Positions 17,239 to 26,922 of a stretch of DNA of 64,000 bases are shown piece by piece. This DNA comes from Halobacillus amylolyticus (GTDB lineage: Bacteria; Bacillota; Bacilli; Bacillales; Halobacillaceae): contig NZ_CP095075.1 of assembly GCF_022921115.1 (NCBI RefSeq), positions 1,964,001 through 2,028,000 on the forward strand, given 5' to 3'. A model generated the notes under the pieces. It did not search any database, was not told the DNA's origin, and saw only the letters and a program-made list of their open reading frames with translations. Numbering within the stretch: position 1 is the first letter of the stretch; every line of letters starts with the position of its first letter. The translations under genes and the position numbers were made by a program.

Positions 17239-19026
17239 TCACATAATCGATTTTTGCAATTTGTTTTCTATAGATACGAGTTCGCCCTTACTCATTTTGA
17301 ACACTGTATCACAATTTTTAATAGTACTTAACCTATGAGCAATAATGATTAGTGTCTTATCGCCTTTTAAACCATCTATAGCTCTCATAATTTCCTTTTC
17401 CGTCTCATTATCTAATGCTGAAGTCGCTTCATCCATAAATAATATTTCCGGGTTATGGTATAAAGCCCTTGCAATGCCAATTCGCTGACGCTGCCCTCCC
17501 GACAGCCTTACTCCGTTTTCACCAACAGCTGTGTCGAGCTGTTTGGGTAATTCTTTGACAAAATCTTTTAGTTGAGCTTGTTCTAAAGCCCGCCATACCT
17601 CATCATCATTAATATTGTCTCTTTCAATTCCAAAAGCTATATTACCCCTAATTGTGTCATCGGAAAGGTATATAGATTGCGGAATGTATCCGATCTTTTG
17701 CTGCCATAATGATTTTTGATGGGCTATATTCTTTCCGTCTACCGTTACACTTCCTTTTTCCGGGTTAAATAGCCCCAAAATGATATCCACAATTGTTGTT
17801 TTCCCTGCACCGGATTCACCTATGAATGCTACGGACTCACCTATTGGAATAGTTAAAGATACATTTTTCACAGAATTGACATCCTGTTCTGGATAACGAT
17901 AAGAAACATTTGATAATTTAATAGAATCTTTAAATGATTTTTCTCCCTTGTTAATTACACCCGTTTTTACATCCAGCGCTATATTTGAAGAATTGTCTTT
18001 ATTTAAAAATAAATCATCATATACTACCGTTAATGCAGGCTGACTGTATTTAATAGTCGTTATCATTGCTACTACACGCGTAATTGATGGCATAAGGCGA
18101 AAAGCTGCCATAGCAAACAAAGCCATAGTCGATATCAAATCGGCCGTATCCTTACCTTGTATAACAATAATCACCATGGTAATGAGGACCACTGATACTA
18201 ACAATGTCTCAATAAATAGTCGCGGAACCTGTTCTAACATTTTCATGTATCTACTATTGTTAGCTTTAATCTGACTTTGACCCGTATAGGCGTTAATAAA
18301 GAAACTCTCTTTTCCAGAAACCTTTACTACCTTGCTTGCTCCTAACCCCTGATTCACCCATTTAATCATCGTTCCGCTAACCTTTTGTTGCTCTTCACCT
18401 AAAGCAGATATTTTTTTACGAAAAAATCTAAAGAAAATAAAAACACTTCCACCTAATAAAGTGAAAGCGGTTAGAGTTGCTATAGGTGATGTAAATAGTA
18501 ACAATACTAGGATGCATGTTATGACTAATACTTCAGTAGCTAGTTGAAAACTCGACATGATGATTCCTTGAAACACCTTGGATACTTCTCCATTCACGTT
18601 TCGAAGTAAATCAGCTGTGTTACGCTGCAAATGAAAAGTGTATGGTTTTTTTAAGTACTCTTGGAATAATTGCCTCGATAACTTAACTTGCTGATTCAGG
18701 ATTACTCTGAATTGGGAGTACTGAAAGAAAAGTAAATATAGGTTCTTCAGTATAAATACTGCGAGCAATCCCCCTACAGAAAAAATAATAAATTCAGTAG
18801 AAGACTCAAAATTAAATAACTCGTAAAGGTAGGAAAGTACAGCTTGATCTTGTATTTGCCCGGGGTTGGTTACTATTCCAACAAACGGGACTATTAATCC
18901 TATTCCGATTGTTTCAAACAATGCTGCCACTATCATCATAAAAAATAAAGCTATTAGCTTTTTCTTCTCTCTTTTGTTGAAGAGCATCAGCAATTTTTTA
19001 GTTGTTGTTTCCTTCACTTTAATCAC
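17239..19026 (-). CDS. ABC transporter of the lipid-linked glycan flippase type (PglK/MsbA-like)
   Basis: A 595-residue half-transporter with six N-terminal membrane segments and a C-terminal ATPase: Walker A GESGAGKTT, signature LSGGQRQRIG, Walker B ILFMDEATSALD. The N-terminus (FFMMIVAALFETIGIGLIVPFV) resembles PglK-type oligosaccharide flippases. I found no Wzx-type flippase in the locus, so this protein is a candidate for moving lipid-linked repeat units across the membrane. A GTG start at 19017 with better spacing to GAGGT is also possible. Confidence 0.78.
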   Translation of the reverse strand: MIKVKETTTKKLLMLFNKREKKKLIALFFMMIVAALFETIGIGLIVPFVGIVTNPGQIQDQAVLSYLYELFNFESSTEFIIFSVGGLLAVFILKNLYLLFFQYSQFRVILNQQVKLSRQLFQEYLKKPYTFHLQRNTADLLRNVNGEVSKVFQGIIMSSFQLATEVLVITCILVLLLFTSPIATLTAFTLLGGSVFIFFRFFRKKISALGEEQQKVSGTMIKWVNQGLGASKVVKVSGKESFFINAYTGQSQIKANNSRYMKMLEQVPRLFIETLLVSVVLITMVIIVIQGKDTADLISTMALFAMAAFRLMPSITRVVAMITTIKYSQPALTVVYDDLFLNKDNSSNIALDVKTGVINKGEKSFKDSIKLSNVSYRYPEQDVNSVKNVSLTIPIGESVAFIGESGAGKTTIVDIILGLFNPEKGSVTVDGKNIAHQKSLWQQKIGYIPQSIYLSDDTIRGNIAFGIERDNINDDEVWRALEQAQLKDFVKELPKQLDTAVGENGVRLSGGQRQRIGIARALYHNPEILFMDEATSALDNETEKEIMRAIDGLKGDKTLIIIAHRLSTIKNCDTVFKMSKGELVSIENKLQKSIM

Positions 19027-19068
19027 ACCTCTTGATTATGCAGTCTAAAAATGAATACCGGACATACA

Positions 19069-20037
19069 TTATAATTTGTTGCCTTTATTATATTCAAAAC
19101 AACTAAACCTAGGTAATAACTTTTTAATAAGTGAGCCACTTTTTAAAAAGCTAAACTTTAAATGTTTACCCAATAGTTTTAAACAGTTCTTTTTGCCTAA
19201 TCCACCGATTTTATTAAAATCAGTAATAAGTCTAAATGAATTTTTTAATAAAAAAGAGCTGGAATAATCATAAAGTAAATTGATATAAAAAACCCTAAAA
19301 TATATAACACCTTTTTCAAATTCTTTACTGTATGTTGAATATATATCCTCGCTCATTAGAAATTTTTTTATTTCTGTATATGCCCATAGATTATCTAGGA
19401 TTCTACCATCTCTATTGGCCGTGGTTGAATTACCTCGTTTCAAATAATTATAAGCAACCTCAGTTATACTACTAATCCCCTGAGACTTAATGAATAGTTT
19501 TGGAATAAGCTCAAGGTCTTCATAATACTTACCTTCTTTAAAAAATAGTTTATTTCTAATAAATAATTCCTTTTTAAAAAGTTTATTCCACGGGTATGCC
19601 CTTCTTAATATACTATGGAAAGTAACATTATTAGGAATGTATTCACTCAAACAAGTCCCACTTTCATTAATTTCTCTTACACCTATTATAGAAATATCTG
19701 AATCATTGATTACACAATAATTATATAATAAGCTGAACATATTTCTTTCTATCCAATCATCACTGTCTACGAATCCTATATATTCCCCACGTGCTATTTT
19801 AATACCATGGTTTCTCGCTGCTGCTTGCCCCTTATTTTTTGTATGGAATACTTTTATTCTATTATCCAGCGAAGCATAATAATCGCATATAGTCCCACTA
19901 TCGTCAGTAGATCCATCATTTATTAATATCAGTTCGAAGTTCTTAAAACTTTGATTTAATATAGATTTTATACATTTCCCCACATACTCTTCAACATTAA
20001 ATACTGGTGTGATGATACTTATTTTTGGGTGATACAT
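19069..20037 (-). CDS. Glycosyltransferase family 2
   Basis: About 322 residues; GT-A fold with ISIITPVFNVEEYVGKCI at the N-terminus, LILINDGSTDDSG for the nucleotide part and FVDSDDWIE with the DxD-like metal site. It probably adds one sugar to the lipid-linked repeat unit. ATG 20037 overlaps the stop of the preceding glycosyltransferase gene and has GGAGGAG upstream. Its A+T content is notably high. The sugar donor is unknown. Confidence 0.85.
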   Translation of the reverse strand: MYHPKISIITPVFNVEEYVGKCIKSILNQSFKNFELILINDGSTDDSGTICDYYASLDNRIKVFHTKNKGQAAARNHGIKIARGEYIGFVDSDDWIERNMFSLLYNYCVINDSDISIIGVREINESGTCLSEYIPNNVTFHSILRRAYPWNKLFKKELFIRNKLFFKEGKYYEDLELIPKLFIKSQGISSITEVAYNYLKRGNSTTANRDGRILDNLWAYTEIKKFLMSEDIYSTYSKEFEKGVIYFRVFYINLLYDYSSSFLLKNSFRLITDFNKIGGLGKKNCLKLLGKHLKFSFLKSGSLIKKLLPRFSCFEYNKGNKL

Positions 20038-21074
20038 CAACTCCTCCGTCCTTTCCTTATAATCCAGCTACATAACCTTCCTTCCAATATGAGTAAAAGT
20101 TTCATTAATTTTAATATTACCTTAGCTTTCATAACCAAATATCTACTATTATAATTAGCAAGAGCATTGGTAAAATATTGTTCATGAACTAATTTGTTTA
20201 TTTGTTGGAATTTCTCCTTATACTTTTCACTGGAAGACAATATAATTAATATTTTATCTAAATATTCAGCAGTTGTCTTAGAATTTTCATAACATACACA
20301 GGTTATATATACTTTATTACTTATCTTAATTCCTCTTAACGCTTTTAACATTTCTCTTCTAGCATCCAAATGTAAATAAAATGATCCAGCTTCTTGGTTC
20401 ATAATACTATTTTCATTCACTCTTCTATAAATATAAAGTGCTTCATTCACAGCACTTATACTATCTGCACATGAAAAAGCATTAATATTAAAACAAAGGT
20501 CCTCAGCTATACTAATTTTTTCATTCATCAACATATTATTGTTATCTATAAGAGTTTTTTTATATAACTTATTACACACACTTGCATAACCTAATATTTT
20601 ATTTTGTGTCAATAAAAACTCTAGGTCCTCCATTATTTGTTTGCCCTTGATACTTTCTTTCCCGTTTAGTGGTTTAACGAACTCCTTTGTAGCACCTGAA
20701 AAGTCACTAGTCTCTCTATATCCACACGAAACAATATCTGCATTGTTAGTTTTTAAGACTTCGTACATTTTCTGGTACATTTCTTTTTCTATTAGATCAT
20801 CACTGTCCACAAACCCTATATAATCCCCTTTTGAATTTTTTATCCCAACGTTTCTTGAGGAACTTACACCACCATTTTGTTTATGAATTACTCTGATTCT
20901 TTTATCTGTTCTTGCATATTCTTCACAAATTTTCCCACTATCGTCTGTTGAACCATCATTTATAAGTATTAATTCAAACCTTTCAAATTGTTGTTGTTGT
21001 ATGGATTCAATACATTTTCTTATAAAATTTTCAACATTAAACACCGGAACTACAATAGATATTTGTGGATTCAT
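20037..21074 (-). CDS. Glycosyltransferase family 2
   Basis: A 345-residue GT-A enzyme with ISIVVPVFNVENFIRKCI, ELILINDGSTDDSG and GFVDSDDLIEKEMYQ. It shares the same N-terminal architecture as its neighbour and the GT2 at 25916-26902, and the trio probably arose by duplication. It overlaps the following glycosyltransferase gene and is part of the exopolysaccharide operon. Donor and acceptor are unknown. Confidence 0.85.
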   Translation of the reverse strand: MNPQISIVVPVFNVENFIRKCIESIQQQQFERFELILINDGSTDDSGKICEEYARTDKRIRVIHKQNGGVSSSRNVGIKNSKGDYIGFVDSDDLIEKEMYQKMYEVLKTNNADIVSCGYRETSDFSGATKEFVKPLNGKESIKGKQIMEDLEFLLTQNKILGYASVCNKLYKKTLIDNNNMLMNEKISIAEDLCFNINAFSCADSISAVNEALYIYRRVNENSIMNQEAGSFYLHLDARREMLKALRGIKISNKVYITCVCYENSKTTAEYLDKILIILSSSEKYKEKFQQINKLVHEQYFTNALANYNSRYLVMKAKVILKLMKLLLILEGRLCSWIIRKGRRS

Positions 21075-21100
21075 AAATTTAGCACCTTCTTTTTTTCCAT

Positions 21101-22258
21101 TTATAACGTTTTAGTATTCTCTATTATTAAGTTGTTTACAAATGATGAACTAAGCGTTTTATCACTTAATATACCTTCTAAGGCGCTATACAGTTGGAGT
21201 TCATTAAAATCCACAATAATACCGGTATTATTATTTAATATTTGTTCTTTAGCTCCTGTAAAATTCGTGCTAACAATAGGCTTACCAAAAAACTTTGCTT
21301 CAGCTAAGGTTATACAATATCCTTCATGGCGTGAAGGCTGTACATATAGGTCACACTGTTTCATAAAAGGATATGGATTGGCCACGGCTCCCAAAAGTAT
21401 GAAGTCTTCTTTAAGGCCATAACGTTTAATTAACTCTTCGTAGTTCTTACGTTCATTTCCTTCCCCTATACAGTACCACCTTACTTTAATCCCTTGTTCC
21501 TTCATTTTAGCTAGTACTTTTATGATTAAGTCCTGACCTTTCTCATAACTGAGACGGCCTACCGTAAGAATTCTTACACCCTCGTAGTCATCCTGGAATC
21601 CTGATCCCTCTTCTGCCATCTTTAGAATGACTTTTTCGGATAAAAGATTAGGGAATGCCTCAACCTTATTCGCAATCCCTGGCACTCTTTCAACAAGTTT
21701 TTCTTTGCCTTCCTGCGAGGCAACAAAGATCTTATGAAATTTACTGTATAGTTTTTTAGCATACGAAGGATCGAACCCAATTCTTGTGACATCAAAATGA
21801 ATCCATTGAACTTTTTTAGTAGCCGTTATTTTATTTAAAACAAAATAGCTTATGAAGTCCATTGGACCAGCATAAGCTATGGCTATATCATATTTCTTAT
21901 TCAATTTTGGAAAGTTTTTTAATAGATATTTAAAAAGAATGCTTTTGTTTCTTAATAATTTAGAGAATAGGTAACGAGCTAATAATTTTAAAGCTCTTAA
22001 GGTTTTTCCATTTTTAAGTAAAGCTATAGAAGAGTGAATAGGAGGTTGATTCAATAAAGGCTTAATACTCGAGTAGCCTTCCAAATATTGAACATGAACA
22101 TGCGAAGGAATATAGTCCAAAAAGCCACCTGTCTCCTCCAGCATTAAAATTGAAATATCGTAGTGATCTCTTGGCATTTCTGCAATCATGTTTAGCAAGG
22201 CTTTCTCAGTACCGCCGATGTTCATATTAATAATCATGAAGACAACTTTTTTTTTCAT
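21101..22258 (-). CDS. Glycosyltransferase family 4
   Basis: A 385-residue GT-B enzyme. The N-terminal domain starts VFMIINMNIGGTEKALLNMI (glycine-rich loop); the C-terminal domain has ILTVGRLSYEKGQDLII and YVQPSRHEGYCITLAEA with the donor-binding EX7E-like region. It is followed closely by the GT2 pair and preceded by another GT4 with which it shares much sequence. It likely adds a sugar to the repeat unit on the cytoplasmic face. Confidence 0.86.
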   Translation of the reverse strand: MKKKVVFMIINMNIGGTEKALLNMIAEMPRDHYDISILMLEETGGFLDYIPSHVHVQYLEGYSSIKPLLNQPPIHSSIALLKNGKTLRALKLLARYLFSKLLRNKSILFKYLLKNFPKLNKKYDIAIAYAGPMDFISYFVLNKITATKKVQWIHFDVTRIGFDPSYAKKLYSKFHKIFVASQEGKEKLVERVPGIANKVEAFPNLLSEKVILKMAEEGSGFQDDYEGVRILTVGRLSYEKGQDLIIKVLAKMKEQGIKVRWYCIGEGNERKNYEELIKRYGLKEDFILLGAVANPYPFMKQCDLYVQPSRHEGYCITLAEAKFFGKPIVSTNFTGAKEQILNNNTGIIVDFNELQLYSALEGILSDKTLSSSFVNNLIIENTKTL

Positions 22259-22276
22259 TTTTACTTCACCTTCTAC

Positions 22277-23467
22277 TCAACTTATTAGCTTATAGAACTT
22301 ACTTAGCTCTTCTATATTTCCTTTTTCCTCACTCTTTAAATACTCTGTGATACTTTCTTTTAGATTTGGATTATCAATGAGCTTCACAATTCCCTGAAAG
22401 ACCCCTTCACCATTCATATTTACAACTAGTCCGTTCCTCCCATCGATCATCTGGTTGTACACCGCATCAAACCGTGTCGTAACGACAGGAACATTCAACA
22501 TTCTAGCTTCTGCAATTGCTAACCCAAAACCTTCAAATCTAGAGGTTTGTACATAAAGATCAGCTGCTTTGATATAAGGGTAAGGATTGGCCTTTACACC
22601 TAGCAAAATAAAGTGATTGCTCAAGTTTCTCTTCTTAATTTCCTTTTCAATTTCTTCCTTCATTGGGCCTTTTCCTAATACATACCATTTAAACTTTATC
22701 CCCTGATTTTTAAGCCTTTCACAAGCATCTAAAGCTATATCATATCCTTTCTGGCGTGCTAACCTTCCTACGGTGAGTATTCTTAGACCATCAAATTGAT
22801 CTTTATAACTACCTTCAAAATCCGCCATATTTGAAATTAATTCTGGGTTGTTAATATCATAAATAACTTCTAGTTTCTTAGAGTATTCGGGAAATGTTTT
22901 GATAAAAACATCTTTCGTGGAATCAGAAACAGATATAATCTTTCGATAGCAATCATAATACCCGCGGTGAAAATTCTTCTCTTTTTCGTTTAAATGATAA
23001 CTAACATTTACCCACGCAAACTTCTTTTTAGCTTGCACCCGTTCTGCAACATAAAAAGTTGGGACTCCTTGTGCATAACTGATGGCTACATCGTATTTTT
23101 TTGGATTTACCTCAATCACTTTTGAGGCTGACTGCCAAAATACTCTTGCCTTCTCCGGGTTACTATATTTTTTTTGGCGAATTCTCGAGGAGTATTTAAT
23201 TCTTGTGAAAAGCATCTTTATGTCTTTATTACTTAAAGAAGTAACCACTGATTTTTTTAAACTTAAATTCGCAAACTGGGTGTAACTTAGTGGTGGTAAA
23301 AGATTGACCTCTTTAGGAAGTAATTCCTCTAAGGTGTTCCCATGTGAGAAAAGCATTAGGTCAACTGAAAATCTATCGTAATCTAATAAGGACAACAAAG
23401 TGACTAGGCTTTTTTCTGCCCCAGCAACATTCAAAGAATCAATTGCAAAGAATAAACTTTTCTTCAT
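22277..23467 (-). CDS. Glycosyltransferase family 4
   Basis: A 396-residue GT-B protein: FFAIDSLNVAGAEKSLVTLL at the N-terminus, then ILTVGRLARQKGYDIALDA and YVQTSRFEGFGLAIAEARM. It is closely similar to the GT4 at 21101-22258 and that at 29566-30744. It lies 9 bases after the split kinase gene. A sugar-adding role in the exopolymer is expected; specificity is not readable. Confidence 0.86.
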   Translation of the reverse strand: MKKSLFFAIDSLNVAGAEKSLVTLLSLLDYDRFSVDLMLFSHGNTLEELLPKEVNLLPPLSYTQFANLSLKKSVVTSLSNKDIKMLFTRIKYSSRIRQKKYSNPEKARVFWQSASKVIEVNPKKYDVAISYAQGVPTFYVAERVQAKKKFAWVNVSYHLNEKEKNFHRGYYDCYRKIISVSDSTKDVFIKTFPEYSKKLEVIYDINNPELISNMADFEGSYKDQFDGLRILTVGRLARQKGYDIALDACERLKNQGIKFKWYVLGKGPMKEEIEKEIKKRNLSNHFILLGVKANPYPYIKAADLYVQTSRFEGFGLAIAEARMLNVPVVTTRFDAVYNQMIDGRNGLVVNMNGEGVFQGIVKLIDNPNLKESITEYLKSEEKGNIEELSKFYKLIS

Positions 23468-23476
23468 AACACCCTA

Positions 23477-24272
23477 TCACCTTTCTAATGTATCTATATA
23501 GTTAATAATGTATTTATTAATATCTTTGGCAAATTCTCGATATTTAATTTGAGTTAGGACTAGTTGGATATACTCAAGCATCACAATTTGTTTTAACAAG
23601 CTTATGTCTGTATCTAAGAACCTGACTAATTCATTGTTATATTTGAGTTTAGACGATAAGTATTTTTTAATGTCTTTAAACAGTTCTATATTATATTGAG
23701 GCTCTCCTCTTAAGGAATACAGGAAAAATTGACTGTCATAATAAGGAGAACGAAACTCGCAATACTCCCAATCAATAGGCTGAAGGCTTCCGCCTATTGA
23801 AATTAAATTCTTACAGCATACATCACCATGACTTAGAACAAGTGGTATATTTTCATTTGGAAATTTAAGTATTAAATTTCTGTGCTTATCGTTTACAAAT
23901 TGGATAATCTTCTTCTTTTGTCTTCTTGTTAAGTAGCCTGATACTTTATCAATCTCCTTTTGAATCTCCTTTAGACGTAAATTAAAATAATCTTTAGCTT
24001 GCATGCTTTTAACAGTTGAAGACACTAACAAATTCACTAACATCCTTTTAATAGAGTTATGATACTTTGACAACTCTTTAATACTAGGATGGCTACCATT
24101 CAAGTAAAGTTCTTCTAAAATCCGTTCTTCTTTATCCCAACCCTTTATTTGAGACATTCCATGATATTTACTTAAATCAAATTGTTTTTTGACTAACTCA
24201 CTGTATTCACTTCTGTATAAGTAGAAAACACTTTTTTCCTTTACTGAAAACACTTTATAATTGATATCACTA
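23477..24272 (-). pseudogene. 3' part of a choline kinase/APH-like phosphotransferase gene split by an IS256-family element
   Basis: This fragment encodes the C-terminal catalytic half of an aminoglycoside/choline kinase-like protein: PLVLSHGDVCCKNL (HGDxxxxN) and PIDWEYCEFRSPYYD (metal-binding D). The IS at 24281-25625 cuts the gene. Joining 25840-25634, one copy of the eight-base target and 24272-23477 gives a single frame of 337 codons, and the joined sequence reads VAIRVSDINYKVFSV across the junction. An internal ATG at 24253 could start a shortened protein, but it would lack the N-lobe. The substrate is unknown; LicA-like choline or ethanolamine phosphorylation for polymer decoration is one possibility. 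Confidence 0.85.
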
Positions 24273-24280
24273 ACTCTTAT

Positions 24281-25625
24281 GAGAGTGTAAAATATTTTGT
24301 GTAAATAGAATTCTTTCCAAATAGAAAAAGGAAGACCTTTTCTTGTAGAATTAAGTCACCACAACCAATCCAAAGAAAAGAGGTCTTCCCTTATGGATCA
24401 TTTTACATCAGATATTATACAAGCTCTAGTGAAAAAAGAGGATATATCGGAAATCTTTCGCAGCCACCTGGAAAGCGCGGTGAATACGCTGCTTCAAACG
24501 GAATTGACAGCCTTCTTAGACTACGAAAAGTATGATCGTCTAGGCTTTCATACCGGAAACTCTCGCAACGGCTCTTATTCCCGTACCTTAAAAACCGAGT
24601 ATGGTGAGCTTGAGATCTCCATCCCTCGTGATCGAAATGGAGAGTTCAAACAACAAACAGTGGCTCCTTATAAGCGCACCAACGATACCCTGGAGTCCTT
24701 CGTCATACATATGTTCCAAAAGGGTGTCACCATGTCCGAAGTATCCAATTTGATTGAACGAATGTATGGCCACCATTATACGCCCCAAACGATTTCAAAC
24801 ATGACCAAAGCGATCGGCGAAGAAGTAGAAGCATTTCGCCAACGAACTTTATCCAAGCGTTACGTATGCGTTTATTTAGATGCGACCTTTCTTCCCGTCA
24901 AGCGAGATACCGTATCCAAGGAAGCTGTCTATATTGCCGTTGGAATTCGGGAAGACGGATCTAAAGAGGTGCTCGCTTACACGATTGCTCCAACCGAATC
25001 TGCGTACGTTTGGAAAGAGTTAATTGAGGATATTCAAGCTCGTGGTGTTGAGGAGGTGCTCCTTTTTATTTCGGATGGATTAAAAGGGATCAAAGAAAGC
25101 ATTTATTCGGTGTTCCCCAAGGCCAAGTACCAAACCTGTTTCGTCCATGTTTCCCGTAATATCGCCCATAAAGTCCGTGTTTCAGATCGAAAAGAAATAT
25201 GTGAAGACCTGAAGACCCTTTACCGTGCGGATAATAAAGAGAAGGCTGAGGAAGCGATGGAAGCATTTATAGAGAAGTGGAAGAAATCATATGCGAAGGT
25301 CACTCAATCCCTTAGCGATAACCAGGATCTTTTCACGTTTTATGACTTCCCCAAGTCCATTCGAAAGAGTATCTACTCCACCAATTTAATCGAGTCCTTC
25401 AATAAGAAGATCAAGAAATACAGCAAGCGCAAAGAGCAGTTCCCCAATGAAGAATCACTGGACCGATTTCTCGTCACTCAGTTCGAAGAATACAACCAGC
25501 GTTTCGCAACACGTTGCCACATTGGTTTTGATCAAGCAAGGTCTGAAATAGCAGAAATGTTTAACGAGTAACAGCAGCTACAAGAAGAGGTATATGGTTA
25601 TTTACACAAAATTATTGACAGTCCC
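24281..25625 (+). mobile_element. IS256-family insertion sequence (1345 bp)
   Basis: The element is bounded by imperfect inverted repeats of about 27 bp (24281-24307 and 25599-25625; both contain TTTTGTGTAAATA) and an eight-base target duplication. It carries one transposase gene. Ends, repeats and reading frame are all intact, so the insertion looks recent and the element probably active. Confidence 0.92.
24393..25571 (+). CDS. IS256-family transposase
   Basis: A 392-residue DDE enzyme of the mutator/IS256 class. The first Asp is in CVYLDATFLPVKRD, the second in LLFISDGLKGIKE, and the Glu in STNLIESFNKKIKKYSKRK, the usual IS256 signature. The N-terminal region (ALVKKEDISEIFRSHLESAV) is the family's DNA-binding part. 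The ORF fills the element and starts at ATG 24393 behind AAAGAGGTC. No frameshift is needed for expression. The gene is intact, with higher G+C than the adjoining glycosyltransferase genes, which marks it as an arrival. Confidence 0.95.
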   Translation: MDHFTSDIIQALVKKEDISEIFRSHLESAVNTLLQTELTAFLDYEKYDRLGFHTGNSRNGSYSRTLKTEYGELEISIPRDRNGEFKQQTVAPYKRTNDTLESFVIHMFQKGVTMSEVSNLIERMYGHHYTPQTISNMTKAIGEEVEAFRQRTLSKRYVCVYLDATFLPVKRDTVSKEAVYIAVGIREDGSKEVLAYTIAPTESAYVWKELIEDIQARGVEEVLLFISDGLKGIKESIYSVFPKAKYQTCFVHVSRNIAHKVRVSDRKEICEDLKTLYRADNKEKAEEAMEAFIEKWKKSYAKVTQSLSDNQDLFTFYDFPKSIRKSIYSTNLIESFNKKIKKYSKRKEQFPNEESLDRFLVTQFEEYNQRFATRCHIGFDQARSEIAEMFNE

Positions 25626-25633
25626 ACTCTTAT

Positions 25634-25840
25634 TGCAACTTCACCATTTTTAGGTAACTCAATAATTTGAGATTTAGCTTTTATAAATATCTTCGTATAA
25701 AGCAGGATTCTTTTAGTGCTTCCTAATCGGTCCTCTGGCAATATTGGTTTGCATTTAAAAAACAATATAAATAGAAACTTGGTAATACTCATTTCTTTAT
25801 TAAAAAATATCTTCTGATCTAGTTGTATATATGGATACAT
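25634..25840 (-). pseudogene. 5' part of the split phosphotransferase gene
   Basis: The N-terminal 69 codons of the kinase begin MYPYIQLDQKIFFNKEMSI and run into the IS right end. After the insertion the frame continues into IS sequence and stops at 25598. GGAGGAGC lies before ATG 25840. The end KNGEVAIRV continues in frame with the piece left of the IS once the element and one duplicate are removed. Confidence 0.85.
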
Positions 25841-25915
25841 TAAGCTCCTCCGATACCATTCTTTATATTACCGACCAATCATGTCCTAAGCTTTAAAACT
25901 GTTTAATGATAATGT

Positions 25916-26902
25916 TCACGAAGATGCATTCCTTATAAATTTATTCACATTGTATTGGAAACAAAATGATCGTGTACTATAATTAAGCACCGTAATTAGA
26001 TATTTATATTTAAAAGATAGGTTATTCGTTCGTAGTATGTTTTTATAATATTTCTTCACACATTCTTGTATTATAGAGAGAAATTCGTATTTAACCTTCT
26101 TATGGTTAACTTGATTTAAAATATAAAAACTATTATCAATACACCAATATACAAAACAAGTTAAGTATTCTTTCGAAAGTCGAGGATATTCAGATTCCAT
26201 AAATGAAATAATTTCATCCCAGCCTATGAATGCTTCCATCCTTTTTCTGCTAAACCTTGATGTTAAAATACTTCTATCTCTCTTTACGTAGATATAGCCA
26301 GTATAATTAGTAAAGACTACTTTATCAGCTTTATAAAAGAGCTTATAAGTAGTGGATAGATCTTCATGTATTCTACCTTCTGGAAACCTGACATTGAAAA
26401 AACACTTTTTTTTATAAAGCTTGTTACATAATGCAAATCTATATAATTTTCCTTTAAAAAGCTGCCTCATAGCTTCTTCGTTATTCATTGTTTTGGTATA
26501 ACTTTCTTGCCTTAACAAACTCCCTTTACCATTTATTTCTCTAGCAAAGTCGCAAACTGCTATATCACAATTTGAATTTAAACAAATCCGAAAAAGTCTT
26601 CCAAACATATCCTCGAAAACCCAGTCGTCACTATCTACAAAACCAATAAAATTGCCTCTCGCCTCATCTATCCCAATATTTCTAGCAGAGCTTACCCCAC
26701 CATTTTCTTTATGAATAACCTTAACTCGCTCATCCTTAGTAGCGAACTCATCACATATTAGCCCACTCCCATCAGTTGAACCATCATTCACTACAATCAC
26801 TTCAATATTAGTAAATGTTTGGGCAAGAATACTGTCTAAACACCTTCTTAAGTATGGTTCAACATTATAAACAGGAACGATAATACTGATTGTTGGATTC
26901 AT
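25916..26902 (-). CDS. Glycosyltransferase family 2
   Basis: A 328-residue GT-A enzyme: ISIIVPVYNVEPYLRRCLDS, EVIVVNDGSTDGSG, and GFVDSDDWVFEDM. The C-terminal third (FVYWCIDNSFYILNQ) is hydrophobic but without a clear membrane span. It stands between the TagD gene and the split kinase gene in the leftward operon. Specificity unknown. Confidence 0.86.
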   Translation of the reverse strand: MNPTISIIVPVYNVEPYLRRCLDSILAQTFTNIEVIVVNDGSTDGSGLICDEFATKDERVKVIHKENGGVSSARNIGIDEARGNFIGFVDSDDWVFEDMFGRLFRICLNSNCDIAVCDFAREINGKGSLLRQESYTKTMNNEEAMRQLFKGKLYRFALCNKLYKKKCFFNVRFPEGRIHEDLSTTYKLFYKADKVVFTNYTGYIYVKRDRSILTSRFSRKRMEAFIGWDEIISFMESEYPRLSKEYLTCFVYWCIDNSFYILNQVNHKKVKYEFLSIIQECVKKYYKNILRTNNLSFKYKYLITVLNYSTRSFCFQYNVNKFIRNASS

Positions 26903-26922
26903 TAATATCCCACCTATCGAAC

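Larger units (their letters stand above)
24273..25633. repeat. Eight-base target site duplication flanking the IS
   Basis: ACTCTTAT occurs at 24273-24280 and again at 25626-25633, exactly outside the inverted repeats. Eight bases is the normal duplication for IS256-family transposition. Confidence 0.9.

Noticed and set aside
24253..24253. The 258-codon frame ending at 24253 as a complete kinase gene
   Set aside because: Removal of the IS joins it in frame to an upstream part with its own ribosome site, so it is a fragment.
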